64,000 nucleotides of DNA from Microbacterium schleiferi (GCF_015565955.1 NZ_CP064760.1:2480001-2544000); one strand, 5' to 3'. Shown: positions 9,536 to 18,963, numbered from the stretch's first letter. A program made the numbers and translations. Notes: generated by a model from the letters alone, not told the origin.

Positions 9536-12500
9536 GGGGCCGCCTGATAGGCGCGGATCTTCACCGCACGCCACGGGCCGATGGGATTCCCGCTCCAGCG
9601 GGAGCCGACCGGAACACTCTCGCCGCGCATGACCAGCGAGGCCGGCCCGACTGTCGCGTGCGCGCCGATCGAGGCGGCGGGCAGGATGACGGAGTGCGGC
9701 CCGAGCGTTGCGCCGGGTTCGAGCGTGACGGCATCCATACTCATGATCCGATCATGAAACAGGTGCGTCTGCACAACGCATCCCCGGTTGACGGTGGATC
9801 CGTCGCCGAGAGTGACCAGATCGGGCTCGGGCAGCCAGTACGTTTCGCACCACACTCCCCGACCGACCCGAGCGCCGAGGGACCGCAGCCATACCGCGAG
9901 CGCGGGAGTTCCGGATGCCGCGCGCGCGAACCACGGCGCCGCAACCATCTCGGTGAACGTGTCGACCACTTCGGTGCGCCACACGAAACTCGACCACAGC
10001 GGGTGCTCGCCCGCGCGGATCGGCCCGACGAGTGCCCACTTGGCGGCTGTCGTGGCCGCGGCGGCCACCGCGCCGGCGGCGAGCATGACGATGCCCGACA
10101 GGAGCACCGTCCACCCGGGTCCGATGGTGTTCCACAGCACTGCCAGCCCCATGAGCACCGCGAACCCGATGGCCCCCGTGACGAAGACGGGAACGATCCT
10201 CGACAGCTCCCACAGGCTGCGAGCGATCCGCAACGACGCGGGAGGCTCGTAGGTGCGAGACTCGTCGACGCTCGCTGCGACGCGTCGCAGACGCACGGCC
10301 GGGGAACCGAGCCACGACGATCCTGCCTTCGCCTTCGCGGGCGCCGCCGACAGCACCGCGATCAGGCCGTCTTTCGGCACGCGGTGACCGGGGGCCACCA
10401 TGCCGGAGTTGCCGACGAAGGCGCGCTTGCCGATCTTGACGTGGTCGACCCGCACCCAGCCGCCACCGAGCTCGTAGGAGGCGACCATCGTGTCGTCGGC
10501 GAGGAAGGCGCCATCGTCGACCGTGGTCATCGTCGGGATCAGGAGCACCGTGGACGCCTCGACATTGCGGCCGATCGACGCTCCCAGCATCCGCAGCCAG
10601 ATCGGGGTGAACAGGCTCGAGTACAGGGGGAACAGCACGGTGCGTGCCGAATCGAGCAGGCGCTCGGTCGTCCACACCTGCCAGCCGAGCCTGCTGCGCA
10701 CGGGATACGTACCTTCGCGAAGGCCGATCGACAGCACTCGCACGGCGAGCACGACGGTCCCGGCGAAGACCACGCCCGCGACCAGGATGCCGGGCACGAT
10801 CCAGGCGAGGCCCACCAGCGACGCCTCGCCGAGAGTGTCGGCGTCTCGCATGACCAGCGCCAGGATGCCGCCACCGGCGGCGAACGCAACGATCGGCAGC
10901 AGGGCCAGCGCGAGGGACGAGGCGATATAGGCCCACAGCCACCGGTGTGGCGCAGGCGCTCGTCCCGGAGGCCAGTCGGCGGCGGGCTCGCCGACGCGCA
11001 CGGCAGGAGACCCCGCCCACGCCTGGTCGGGCTTGACTCTGCCGAACACCGCCGAGCCGGGGGCCACGCGTGCGCGCTGACCGATCTTGGTGCCGGGGGC
11101 CAGCGTGCTGCGGGCGCCGATGATGGCATCCGCATCGATCCGGATGCCGCCCACGCGTACCGTGTCGCCGTCCACCCACGTGCCGCTGAGGTCGACCTCG
11201 GGATCGATGGCGGCGTTGTCGCCGACCTGCAGCATTCCGGTGACCGGAGGCAGCGTGTGCATGTGGACGTCACGGCCGATCGAGGCTCCGAGCGCCCGCG
11301 CGTAGTACGTCACCCACGGCGCCCCGACGAAGCCGACAGCATCGATCTGGTCGGCGATCTGCTCGGCGAGCCACAGTCTCAGGTGAACGCCACCGCCCCG
11401 CGGATAGTCTCCGGGCTCGAGCCCGGCAAGCAGCGTCCGCGCGGCGGCCACCGCGATCGCCATGCGACCGAACGGGGTCGCGAACACGAGAAGACCGATC
11501 GCGAGCACCCACCACGGCACGTCCGGGAGGAAGGCGAATCCGCCGCCGAGCCGCAGGATCGTGCTCGCGGTGAGCAGGTAGAGCAGCCAACGGATGCCGG
11601 ACAGAACGAACAAGGGTGCCCCAAGCAGGGTCTGCACGAGGCCGGTAGCGGCCGGCGTCGGGACGGCGCGGTGATAGTCCGCCGCGGACGCAGCGGTGGC
11701 GGCATCCACCGCCGGAAGGAGCGAAGCCATCGCGCCCAGGCGGGGCATGTCGTAGATGTCGGCGACGGTGAATTCGGGAAGGCGCGCCCGCACCCGTGAT
11801 GCCAGTTGCGCAGCCGCGAGCGATCCGCCCCCGAGGTCGAAGAAGTCCGAGTCGCGGTCGTCGGCGGGCACGCCAAGCACCGCCTGCCAGTGCTCCGCCA
11901 GCCACGCCTCGTTCTCGGACAGCCCCGCGACGGGTTGTTCGGTGCCGGGAACCGGCCACGGGAGCGCCGCGCGATCGACTTTGCCCGAGGTCCGCGCCGG
12001 AAGATCCGGCAGCAGGGCGAAGAGGGGCATGATGCCGGCGGGGAGGCGTGCGGCGAGGGCGGCGCGAGCCGCAGCGCGATCGAAGCTGTCGGGTTCGTCG
12101 ACGACGACGTAGCCGACCAGCACGGGGTTGCCGGCATCCGAGGTGCGGACCGCGGCGGTCGCTGCCGTCACGCCCGGCAGGTCCTGAAGAGCGGCTTCGA
12201 CCTCGCCCAACTCGATGCGGCGCCCGCCGATCTTCACCTGATCGTCAGCGCGGCCGAGAAAGACCAGGCCCTCGGCTTCGTACCGCACCAGGTCGCCCGA
12301 TCGATAGGCGCGCTCCCACCCCAGCGTCGGCATGGATGCGTACTTCTCGGCATCCTTGGCCGGGTCGAGGTAGCGCGCGAGCCCGACCCCGCCGATGATG
12401 AGCTCGCCGCTCTCCCCCTCCGCGACCGGATTCCCCTCGGCATCCACGACGGCAAGGGACCAGCCCTCCAGCGGGAGCCCGATTCGGACGGGAGCGTCGG

Positions 12501-13545
12501 GCACGAGCGGCGCGGCGCACGAGACGACCGTGGCCTCCGTCGGGCCGTAGGTGTTCCATACTTCGCGGCCCTCGGCTGCCAGGCGCGTACCGAGTTCGGG
12601 CGGCACGGCTTCACCGCCGAAGATCAGCAGCCGGACGTTGTCGATTGTCGAGCTCGGCCACATCGCAGCGAGCGTCGGGACCGTCGAGATGACGGTGATG
12701 CCCTGTCGCGCGAGCCAGTTCGCCAGGTCCACCCCCGAGCGGACGAGAGCGCGCGGCGCCGGCACCAGACAGGCGCCATGTGCCCATGCGAGCCACATCT
12801 CTTCGCACGAAGCATCGAAGGCGACCGACAGCCCCGCCAGCACCCGGTCTGAGGTGCCGAGCGGCTCATCCTGCAGAAAGAGGCTGCTCTCGGCATCCAC
12901 GAAGGCCGCGGCACACCGATGCGTGACAGCGACGCCCTTGGGAACCCCCGTCGAACCGGAGGTGAAGATGATCCACGCGTCGTCGTCCGGCGCGGGCGGG
13001 GCAAGGATGTCGAGCGCTCGCGTGTGCCCCTGCGGAGCTTCGCCCGCGAACAGGTCCTCGTCTGCGGCACCGTCAGGGTCCTCGACCGTGGGGATCTCGG
13101 AGGTGACATCGGATGGTTCGAGTCCCGGTCCGTCAGCGTCACCCTGAGGGCTCGGGGCATAGAGACCCCGGCCGGTGATGACGCCTCGAACACCGGCCTC
13201 GCCGAACACGAGCGCGGCGCGCTCTTCCGTATCCTCGGCGTCGACGGGAACATAGGCAGCGCCGGCTGCCATGACGCCGAGGATGGCGATGTACAGCTCC
13301 TTGGTCCCCGATGTCATGCGGATGCCGACACGGTCGCCGTGCCGCACCCCCGCGGCCACGAGGCGGGAGGCGGTCAGGGCCACCCGGGCAGCGAGTTCCC
13401 GGTAGCTGACCGCAGGACCGGCACCGTCATCGATCGCTGACGCCTCGGGGTGTCGGCGCACCGTCTCTTGCAGGATGTCGACGAGAGTCCGCGGTGAGGC
13501 GGCATACGCAGCCCGGTCGAGGACGGTCGCCTGGTCGGAAGTCAC
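9532..13545 (-). CDS. Pls/PosA-family nonribosomal peptide synthetase-like protein
   Basis: 1337 residues. The adenylation domain spans about 20-530: FTSGSTGVPKG at 194-204, YGPTEATV at 333-340, YRSGDLVRY at 414-422, GRADDQVKIGGRRIELGE at 431-448 and the catalytic Lys in SGKVDRAALP at 520-529. A carrier domain follows, with LGGGS and its modifiable Ser at 575. The remaining 700 residues are membrane helices (about 640-690, 870-950, 1140-1190) alternating with three hexapeptide-repeat-like soluble domains, and there is no condensation or thioesterase domain. This is the architecture of epsilon-poly-L-lysine synthetase (Pls). The polymerised amino acid cannot be read from here. Overlaps the M1 peptidase start (GTGA). 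Confidence 0.9.
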   Translation of the reverse strand: MTSDQATVLDRAAYAASPRTLVDILQETVRRHPEASAIDDGAGPAVSYRELAARVALTASRLVAAGVRHGDRVGIRMTSGTKELYIAILGVMAAGAAYVPVDAEDTEERAALVFGEAGVRGVITGRGLYAPSPQGDADGPGLEPSDVTSEIPTVEDPDGAADEDLFAGEAPQGHTRALDILAPPAPDDDAWIIFTSGSTGVPKGVAVTHRCAAAFVDAESSLFLQDEPLGTSDRVLAGLSVAFDASCEEMWLAWAHGACLVPAPRALVRSGVDLANWLARQGITVISTVPTLAAMWPSSTIDNVRLLIFGGEAVPPELGTRLAAEGREVWNTYGPTEATVVSCAAPLVPDAPVRIGLPLEGWSLAVVDAEGNPVAEGESGELIIGGVGLARYLDPAKDAEKYASMPTLGWERAYRSGDLVRYEAEGLVFLGRADDQVKIGGRRIELGEVEAALQDLPGVTAATAAVRTSDAGNPVLVGYVVVDEPDSFDRAAARAALAARLPAGIMPLFALLPDLPARTSGKVDRAALPWPVPGTEQPVAGLSENEAWLAEHWQAVLGVPADDRDSDFFDLGGGSLAAAQLASRVRARLPEFTVADIYDMPRLGAMASLLPAVDAATAASAADYHRAVPTPAATGLVQTLLGAPLFVLSGIRWLLYLLTASTILRLGGGFAFLPDVPWWVLAIGLLVFATPFGRMAIAVAAARTLLAGLEPGDYPRGGGVHLRLWLAEQIADQIDAVGFVGAPWVTYYARALGASIGRDVHMHTLPPVTGMLQVGDNAAIDPEVDLSGTWVDGDTVRVGGIRIDADAIIGARSTLAPGTKIGQRARVAPGSAVFGRVKPDQAWAGSPAVRVGEPAADWPPGRAPAPHRWLWAYIASSLALALLPIVAFAAGGGILALVMRDADTLGEASLVGLAWIVPGILVAGVVFAGTVVLAVRVLSIGLREGTYPVRSRLGWQVWTTERLLDSARTVLFPLYSSLFTPIWLRMLGASIGRNVEASTVLLIPTMTTVDDGAFLADDTMVASYELGGGWVRVDHVKIGKRAFVGNSGMVAPGHRVPKDGLIAVLSAAPAKAKAGSSWLGSPAVRLRRVAASVDESRTYEPPASLRIARSLWELSRIVPVFVTGAIGFAVLMGLAVLWNTIGPGWTVLLSGIVMLAAGAVAAAATTAAKWALVGPIRAGEHPLWSSFVWRTEVVDTFTEMVAAPWFARAASGTPALAVWLRSLGARVGRGVWCETYWLPEPDLVTLGDGSTVNRGCVVQTHLFHDRIMSMDAVTLEPGATLGPHSVILPAASIGAHATVGPASLVMRGESVPVGSRWSGNPIGPWRAVKIRAYQAAP

Positions 13546-13607
13546 CGTTCGACGGTACCGGTGAGCGTGGTTGGGGGCGGGGTAGACACCGCAGACCGCC
13601 TGAGCCC

Positions 13608-13629
13608 GTTTACCTCGTGTTCACCTAGA
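13608..13629 (+). promoter_or_regulatory. PHO box (PhoP-binding direct repeat) upstream of pstS
   Basis: Two adjacent 11-base units, GTTTACCTCGT at 13608-13618 and GTTCACCTAGA at 13619-13629, fit the actinobacterial PHO box pattern of direct 11-mers beginning GTTCACC. It lies about 90 bases before pstS. Induction of the operon by PhoR-PhoP under phosphate limitation is the likely consequence (family knowledge). Confidence 0.75.
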
Positions 13630-13720
13630 CCAACCGATCCCTTAAGAGTCGCTGTCTACCGTCACGTAAGTGCCCTGCACCGGGCCCGCAACACATCCCC
13701 GACACAGTGAAGGATTCACA

Positions 13721-14824
13721 GTGAAGATCACCCGTTTCGCCCAGCTGGGCGCTGTCGCAGCTGTCGCCGCTCTCGCGCTGGCTGGCTGCGCCACCAACGA
13801 GTCCACCGGTGACTCGACGGAAGAGCCCATGGAGTCCACCCTCTCGGGCACCATCGGCGCGACCGGCGCATCGTCGCAGACCGCTGCCCAGGAGGCCTGG
13901 GTCGCCAACTTCCAGATCGCCAACCCCGACGCGACCGTCAACTACGAGCCCACCGGCTCGGGCACCGGCCGTGAGAACTTCATCGCCGGCGCGAGCAACT
14001 TCATCGGCTCCGACCGCGCGTTCAAGATCGACGAGATCACCGAGAACACCTTCGCGGCGTGCGCCGACGGCGGCTCGGCTGGAATCGTCGAGATCCCCGT
14101 CTACATCTCGCCCGTTGCTGTCGCCTTCAACCTCGAGGGCGTCGAGTCGCTGAACATGACCGCCGACGTCGTCGCGGGCATCTTCGCCGGCCAGATCACC
14201 AACTGGAACGACGAGGCCATCGCGAGCCTCAACGACGGTGTCGAGCTCCCCGACCTGGCGATCTCGCCGGTTCACCGCTCGGACGACTCGGGCACGACCG
14301 AGACCTTCACCTCCTACCTGTCGGCCGCGGCTCCCTCGGTGTGGACCTACGAGCCCGACGGCGAATGGCCGATCGAGGGCGGCGAGGCTGCTCAGGGCAC
14401 CTCGGGTGTCGTCGACGCGACCCGCAACGGCAACGGCACCATCGCCTACGCCGACGCTTCGCAGGTTGGCGACCTCGGCACCGTCTCGGTCGGCGTCGGT
14501 GGCGAGTTCGTCCCCTACTCGGCTGAGGCTGCCGCGATGATCGTTGACTCCTCGCCGCTGCAGGACGGCCGCACCGAGGGCGACATCGTCTTCGACATCG
14601 ACTACGCGACCGAAGAGGCCGGGGTCTACCCGATCGCTCTCGTGAGCTACGAGATCGGCTGCGTCGAGTACGAGGACGCCAACGTCGCTGAGCTCGTTTC
14701 GGCTTACTTCACCTACATCGCCAGCCCCGAGGGCCAGGATGCCGCCGCTGAGAACGCCGGCTCGGCTCCCATCTCGGACTCGCTGCGCGACAAGGTCAAC
14801 GCCGCGATCGCCCTGATCGGCTGA
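13721..14824 (+). CDS. pstS: phosphate ABC transporter substrate-binding lipoprotein PstS
   Basis: 367 residues from GTG 13721, preceded by GAAGGA at about 13709. The N-terminus is a lipoprotein signal with lipobox LAGC (Cys at about residue 23). Phosphate-binding motifs are visible: IGATGASSQTAAQEAW, PTGSGTGRENFIAGASNFIG and RSDDSGTTETFTSYL. It binds phosphate outside the membrane and hands it to PstCA. The codons are strikingly optimised (gcc/ctc/gac/aac), as in a highly expressed gene. A pair of strong hairpins follows before pstC. Controlled by the PHO box upstream. Confidence 0.96.
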   Translation: MKITRFAQLGAVAAVAALALAGCATNESTGDSTEEPMESTLSGTIGATGASSQTAAQEAWVANFQIANPDATVNYEPTGSGTGRENFIAGASNFIGSDRAFKIDEITENTFAACADGGSAGIVEIPVYISPVAVAFNLEGVESLNMTADVVAGIFAGQITNWNDEAIASLNDGVELPDLAISPVHRSDDSGTTETFTSYLSAAAPSVWTYEPDGEWPIEGGEAAQGTSGVVDATRNGNGTIAYADASQVGDLGTVSVGVGGEFVPYSAEAAAMIVDSSPLQDGRTEGDIVFDIDYATEEAGVYPIALVSYEIGCVEYEDANVAELVSAYFTYIASPEGQDAAAENAGSAPISDSLRDKVNAAIALIG

Positions 14825-14840
14825 TCAACTCCCCCTCGGC

Positions 14841-14922
14841 CGCCCCGTTCGGTACATTCACGATGTACTGAACGGGGCGGGCTGAGCGAGAGGGCCGGCT
14901 CCGCCGGAGCTCTCGCTGAGCC
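14841..14922 (+). terminator. double hairpin between pstS and pstC (attenuator or processing site)
   Basis: The first hairpin is 14841-14879, arms CGCCCCGTTC and GAACGGGGCG extended by GTACAT/ATGTAC. The second is 14880-14922, arms GGCTGAGCGAGAG and CTCTCGCTGAGCC around an inner GCCGG/CCGG stem. Neither is followed by a T-run. Such structures commonly stabilise the upstream mRNA or cause partial termination, giving more PstS than membrane subunits. Confidence 0.75.
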
Positions 14923-14952
14923 TCACCCGGACTCGACACGAAGGACACACGG

Positions 14953-15915
14953 ATGGCGACGACCACGGACGCGGGACCCGAAGCCCCGGCGAAGATCCAC
15001 GCCAAGAAACGGCCGGGAGACCTCGTCTTCTCGGGAACCGCTCTCGGGGCAGGCATCATCATCCTGGCGGTCCTGGCTGCCGTCACGATCTTCCTGGTCA
15101 TCGAGAGCATCCCGGCGTTCACGACCCCGTCGGACGAGAACCCGCTCCTGAAGGGTCAGACCTTCCTCGAGTACACGTGGCCGCTGGTCTTCGGCACGAT
15201 CTGGTCCTCGATCCTCGCGCTGGTCATGGCAGCACCGGTGGCCATCGGCATCGCGCTGTTCATCTCGCACTACGCCCCCCGACGCGCAGCAGCCGTCCTC
15301 GGCTACATCATCGACCTTCTCGCCGCTGTCCCCTCCGTCGTCTTCGGTCTCTGGGGCGGTCTCGTGCTCGCCGGCTTCGTCCAGCCGTTCTACGTCTGGC
15401 TGAACACCTACCTCGGCTGGATCCCGCTCTTCAGCGGCCAGGTCTCTGCGACCGGGCGCACGATTCTCACCGCCGCTCTCGTCCTCGCGATCATGGTGCT
15501 GCCGATCATGACCGCCATCTGCCGTGAGGTGTTCCTCCAGACCCCGGTGCTTCACGAGGAGGCGGCACTCGCGCTCGGCGCCACCCGCTGGGAAATGATC
15601 AAGATGGCCGTCTTGCCCTTCGCCCGAGGCGGCATGGTCTCGGCGGCGATGCTGGCCCTCGGTCGCGCGCTCGGCGAAACGATGGCCGTCACGATGGTGC
15701 TCTCGGTGTCGGGGGTTGTGACCTTCGAGTTGCTCACCGCCACCAACCCGACCACGATCCCCGCAAACATCGCACTGCAATTCCCCGAGGCGTACGGCAC
15801 CGGCGTGAGCCTCCTGATCGCCACCGGCCTTGTCCTGTTCGTCGTCACCTTCGCCGTCAACGCGATCGCTCGCTGGATCGTCAACCGCCGCGCTGAGTTC
15901 TCGGGAGCCAACTGA
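14953..15915 (+). CDS. pstC: phosphate ABC transporter permease PstC
   Basis: 320 residues with a soluble lead of about 25 residues and six membrane helices. The ABC-interaction loop EEAALALGATRWEMIKMAVLP (EAA motif) lies near residue 200. ATG 14953 follows GAAGGA. It pairs with PstA to form the phosphate channel. The stop overlaps the pstA ATG by one base (TGATG at 15913-15917), so PstC and PstA are probably made in equal amounts. Confidence 0.96.
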   Translation: MATTTDAGPEAPAKIHAKKRPGDLVFSGTALGAGIIILAVLAAVTIFLVIESIPAFTTPSDENPLLKGQTFLEYTWPLVFGTIWSSILALVMAAPVAIGIALFISHYAPRRAAAVLGYIIDLLAAVPSVVFGLWGGLVLAGFVQPFYVWLNTYLGWIPLFSGQVSATGRTILTAALVLAIMVLPIMTAICREVFLQTPVLHEEAALALGATRWEMIKMAVLPFARGGMVSAAMLALGRALGETMAVTMVLSVSGVVTFELLTATNPTTIPANIALQFPEAYGTGVSLLIATGLVLFVVTFAVNAIARWIVNRRAEFSGAN

Positions 15916-17006
15916 TGTCCACCGCTACCGCTACCGCGACAGCCTCGAAGGCCAACAGCTTCTCCAACGGACGGCTCCCGAAGGGCACCAGCTGGCTCCT
16001 GCTCGCGGGCTCGCTCGTGGTGATGGGCCTGGTGTTCTTCCTCCTGAACATCGACCAGCCCGTCGCCAACTACAACATCGTCGCCGCCGTCTTCCTGGGT
16101 GCGGTGCTGTACGCCATCCTGATCTTCGTTGTCGCCTCGATCGTTGAGGGACGGCGCAACGCGACCGACCGGTTCATCACCGCTGTGGTCTCGGCGGCGT
16201 TCACTGTCGCCCTCCTGCCGCTGATCTCGCTGCTGTTCACGGTCCTCGTCAACGGAATCGCCCGGTTCGACATCGATTTCTTCACCCAGTCGATGCGTAA
16301 CGTGATCGGCGACGGCGGCGGAGCGCTGCACGCGATCGTCGGAACCCTGCTGATCACGCTCACCGCGACGATCATCTCGGTGCCGATCGGACTCATGACC
16401 TCGATCTACCTGGTCGAGTACGGCAACAGCGGCAAGCTCGCCCGAGCGATCACGTTCTTCGTCGACGTCATGACCGGTATCCCCTCGATCGTCGCCGGTC
16501 TGTTCGCGTACGCCGTATTCGTGATCTTCTTCGGAGCGGGGTACTCGTCGGGCTTCGAAGGCGCGATCGCGTTGAGCGTCCTGATGATCCCCGTCGTCGT
16601 CCGCTCCTCGGAAGAAATGCTGCGTCTGGTGCCCAATGAGCTCCGCGAGGCATCCTTCGCCCTCGGTGTTCCGAAGTGGCTGACAATCGTCAAGGTCGTT
16701 CTCCCGACATCCATCGCCGGTATCACGACCGGTGTCATGCTCGCGATCGCCCGCGTCATCGGTGAGACGGCTCCCCTGCTGCTGACCGCCGGATACACGC
16801 AGAGCTTGAACTGGAACATCTGGGACGGGAACATGATGACCCTCCCCGTGTTCGTCTACAACCAGTACGCCAACCAGGGCACCAACCCCGACGCCGCGAT
16901 CTCGCGTGCATGGGCCGGTGCCCTGACCCTGATCCTGATCGTCATGGTGCTCAACCTCGCCGCCCGCTTCGTCGCGAAGTTCTTCGCGCCCAAGACCGGT
17001 CGCTGA
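15915..17006 (+). CDS. pstA: phosphate ABC transporter permease PstA
   Basis: 363 residues, longer than the usual 290 because of an N-terminal extension with two extra hydrophobic segments (about 20-45 and 52-72) before the six core helices. The EAA-type loop is [20 protein letters not shown]. The long actinobacterial form is common. ATG 15915 overlaps the pstC stop. It forms the membrane channel with PstC. pstB starts 16 bases after the stop. Confidence 0.95.
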   Translation: MSTATATATASKANSFSNGRLPKGTSWLLLAGSLVVMGLVFFLLNIDQPVANYNIVAAVFLGAVLYAILIFVVASIVEGRRNATDRFITAVVSAAFTVALLPLISLLFTVLVNGIARFDIDFFTQSMRNVIGDGGGALHAIVGTLLITLTATIISVPIGLMTSIYLVEYGNSGKLARAITFFVDVMTGIPSIVAGLFAYAVFVIFFGAGYSSGFEGAIALSVLMIPVVVRSSEEMLRLVPNELREASFALGVPKWLTIVKVVLPTSIAGITTGVMLAIARVIGETAPLLLTAGYTQSLNWNIWDGNMMTLPVFVYNQYANQGTNPDAAISRAWAGALTLILIVMVLNLAARFVAKFFAPKTGR

Positions 17007-17022
17007 ACCCGAAGGAATACCC

Positions 17023-17802
17023 GTGTCCAAGCGCATCGATGTCAACGACCTCAACGTCTACTACGGCAACTTCCTCGCCGTCGAGGGCGTCTCGCTCACG
17101 ATCGAGCCTCGCTCGGTGACCGCCTTCATCGGCCCCTCCGGCTGCGGCAAGTCGACGTTCCTTCGCACTCTGAACCGGATGCATGAAGTGATCCCGGGCG
17201 CACGCGTCGAGGGCGAAGTGCTGATCGACGGTGACAACCTCTACGGTCCGGGCGTCGACCCCGTGCTGGTGCGCCGCCAGGTCGGCATGGTCTTCCAGCG
17301 TCCTAACCCGTTCCCCACGATGTCGATCCGTGAGAACGTGCTCGCCGGCGTCAAGCTGAACAACCAGCGCATGTCCAAGAGCGACCAGGACACCCTCGTC
17401 GAGAAGTCGCTCCAGGGCGCGAACCTCTGGAACGAGGTCAAGGACCGCCTCGACCGCCCCGGCTCAGGCCTCTCGGGTGGTCAGCAGCAGCGCCTGTGCA
17501 TCGCCCGCGCCATCGCCGTCGAACCCGACGTGCTGCTGATGGACGAGCCGTGCTCGGCCCTCGACCCCATCTCGACCCTCGCGATCGAGGACCTCATCGA
17601 AGACCTCAAGAGCGAATACACGATCGTCATCGTGACCCACAACATGCAGCAGGCGTCGCGTGTGTCCGACAAGACCGCGTTCTTCAACATCGCCGGCACC
17701 GGCAAGCCGGGCAAGCTCATCGAGTACGACGAGACCACCACGATCTTCACCCGCCCGAAGGTCAAGGACACCGAGGACTACGTCTCGGGCCGCTTCGGGT
17801 AA
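17023..17802 (+). CDS. pstB: phosphate ABC transporter ATP-binding protein PstB
   Basis: 259 residues, normal length. Walker [11 protein letters not shown]-loop [12 protein letters not shown], signature LSGGQQQRL, Walker [14 protein letters not shown] and H-loop VTHNMQQ are all intact. GTG 17023 follows GAAGGA by about 8 bases. It drives PstSCA uptake from inside. No phoU follows, unlike in many bacteria; a strong terminator ends the operon here. Confidence 0.97.
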   Translation: MSKRIDVNDLNVYYGNFLAVEGVSLTIEPRSVTAFIGPSGCGKSTFLRTLNRMHEVIPGARVEGEVLIDGDNLYGPGVDPVLVRRQVGMVFQRPNPFPTMSIRENVLAGVKLNNQRMSKSDQDTLVEKSLQGANLWNEVKDRLDRPGSGLSGGQQQRLCIARAIAVEPDVLLMDEPCSALDPISTLAIEDLIEDLKSEYTIVIVTHNMQQASRVSDKTAFFNIAGTGKPGKLIEYDETTTIFTRPKVKDTEDYVSGRFG

Positions 17803-17821
17803 GCATCCCGGTATTCGCGAC

Positions 17822-17847
17822 GGGGCTCGGCCGACCGGTCGGGCCCC
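17822..17847 (+). terminator. terminator of the pst operon
   Basis: GGGGC at 17822-17826 pairs with GCCCC at 17843-17847 around the palindrome CCGACCGGTCGG, followed by TTCGCGTTTCGT. It lies 20 bases after the pstB stop. Confidence 0.7.
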
Positions 17848-17857
17848 TTCGCGTTTC

Positions 17858-17941
17858 GTCGCAACGGCGCACATCGTTGCCGACACACCGAGCCGCGGCA
17901 TCCATGATCGGCGTGTCCCGCAATCACTGCGCCGTTGCGAC
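17858..17941. repeat. nested palindromic repeat, family 1, copy A
   Basis: 84 bases. Outer arms GTCGCAACGGCGCA (17858-17871) and TGCGCCGTTGCGAC (17928-17941) are perfect 14-base inverse copies. Inner arms around CGACAC and GTGTC form a second stem. Related copies lie at 18884-18963 and 19020-19103. Confidence 0.85.
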
Positions 17942-18026
17942 GCAGCGCCTCGGGGCGTGCTCATGACTCACGGCGCGCGAGAGCTCCTCCCCAGGGTCTC
18001 TGGCGGGGCGAGAGCACACACATCCG

Positions 18027-18887
18027 GTGACAGAGCCCCACAGCGAAGGCTCCCCGTCGCAGCATGACGGAGTGTGTGACGCGCCTCTCGCCGTGATGAC
18101 CGTGGCGGAACTTCGTACCCGCGGGGTCGGGTATACCTGGGTGCGCGCCGCGCTACACCACGGCGTGATCTCACGCGTGCGCCGGGGAGTGTACGCACGC
18201 CCGTGGGCTTGCAGGGACCTCGTACGTGCGACAGCGCATGGCGGCACCCTGGCCTGTGTCTCTGCCGCGCGCCATCTCGGACTCTGGGTACTCGACGATG
18301 CCCCCGAAGTTCACGTCTGGCTCCCCTCGCGACACCACTATGCCCACGATAGGTGTGACTGCATCGAACACTGGGGCGATAGCCGAGCCGGCGCGGGGAC
18401 GGCGGTGCCGCCCGTGCGGCACATACTGCGGCAGATTCTGCACTGCCGCGGAACAGAGGAATTCTTCGTCGTCCTCGAATCCGCGCTGCGGCAGCGGCTC
18501 GCTGGCGCGAGCGATCTGCGTTGGCTGCGGTCTCGGACGAACGCCGCGGCCCGTGAAGCCATCGACCTGGCGCGGAAGGATGCCGACAGCGGCCTCGAGT
18601 CGCTCCTGCGGTGGCGCCTCCGGCACCTCGGCGTGAGCGTGCGAACGCAAGTGCCCATAACCGGCGTCGGCGTCGTGGATGCTGTCATCGGTGAACGTCT
18701 GCTGATCGAACTAGACGGTCGAGAGAACCACGACGGCACCAGCATGCGCCACAAAGATCTCGTGAGGGACGCGAACGCTGCCCTCTGGGGCTACACGACG
18801 CTCCGCTTCGATTACGCCCTCGTCGTACACGACTGGGAGCTTGTGGAGGCCGCGATCCTCGGCGCGCTCGGGCGCCCGCTGCCGTAA
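18027..18887 (+). CDS. AbiEi-antitoxin-like / DUF559 nuclease-fold protein
   Basis: 286 residues from GTG 18027; an internal ATG at 18096 (MTVAELRTRG) is an alternative start. The N-terminal 90 residues (VMTVAELRTRGVGYTWVRAA, RVRRGVYARPW) resemble the winged-helix domain of AbiEi antitoxins. The C-terminal 100 residues (ESLLRWRLRHLGVSVRTQV, VVDAVIGERLLIELDGRENH) have the E, D and ExD spacing of the DUF559/Vsr-like PD-(D/E)XK fold. No cognate toxin gene is adjacent. Such lone fusions are common in actinobacteria and their role is unclear. It lies between copies of the family-1 palindrome, and copy B overlaps its stop codon. Codon use is less GC3-biased than its neighbours. Confidence 0.7.
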   Translation: MTEPHSEGSPSQHDGVCDAPLAVMTVAELRTRGVGYTWVRAALHHGVISRVRRGVYARPWACRDLVRATAHGGTLACVSAARHLGLWVLDDAPEVHVWLPSRHHYAHDRCDCIEHWGDSRAGAGTAVPPVRHILRQILHCRGTEEFFVVLESALRQRLAGASDLRWLRSRTNAAAREAIDLARKDADSGLESLLRWRLRHLGVSVRTQVPITGVGVVDAVIGERLLIELDGRENHDGTSMRHKDLVRDANAALWGYTTLRFDYALVVHDWELVEAAILGALGRPLP

Positions 18888-18963
18888 CCGCGCACCTCCT
18901 GCACGACACGCCGAATCGCGGCATCCGGCGGCGGCGTGTCGCCGAAACTATGCACCGTTGCGA
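18884..18963. repeat. nested palindromic repeat, family 1, copy B (degenerate left arm)
   Basis: 80 bases. The inner core CGACACGCCGAATCGCGGC and the right arm GCACCGTTGCGAC match copies A and C; the left outer arm is eroded to TAACCGCGCACCTCC. It includes the TAA stop of the preceding gene. Confidence 0.75.

Noticed and set aside
9658..11799. 713-codon plus-strand frame inside the Pls-like gene
   Set aside because: The composition is Arg/Gly/His/Asp-rich as expected for a complement frame, and it has no domain. The minus-strand protein has clear adenylation, carrier and repeat domains.
15552..17054. 500-codon minus-strand frame over pstC and pstA
   Set aside because: The translation is almost only Asp/Glu/Arg/Gly/Gln/His, the signature of a complement of hydrophobic membrane codons.
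18027..18887. complete AbiE toxin-antitoxin system
   Set aside because: No AbiEii nucleotidyltransferase gene is next to it, and the C-terminal half is DUF559-like, so it cannot be called an AbiE pair.
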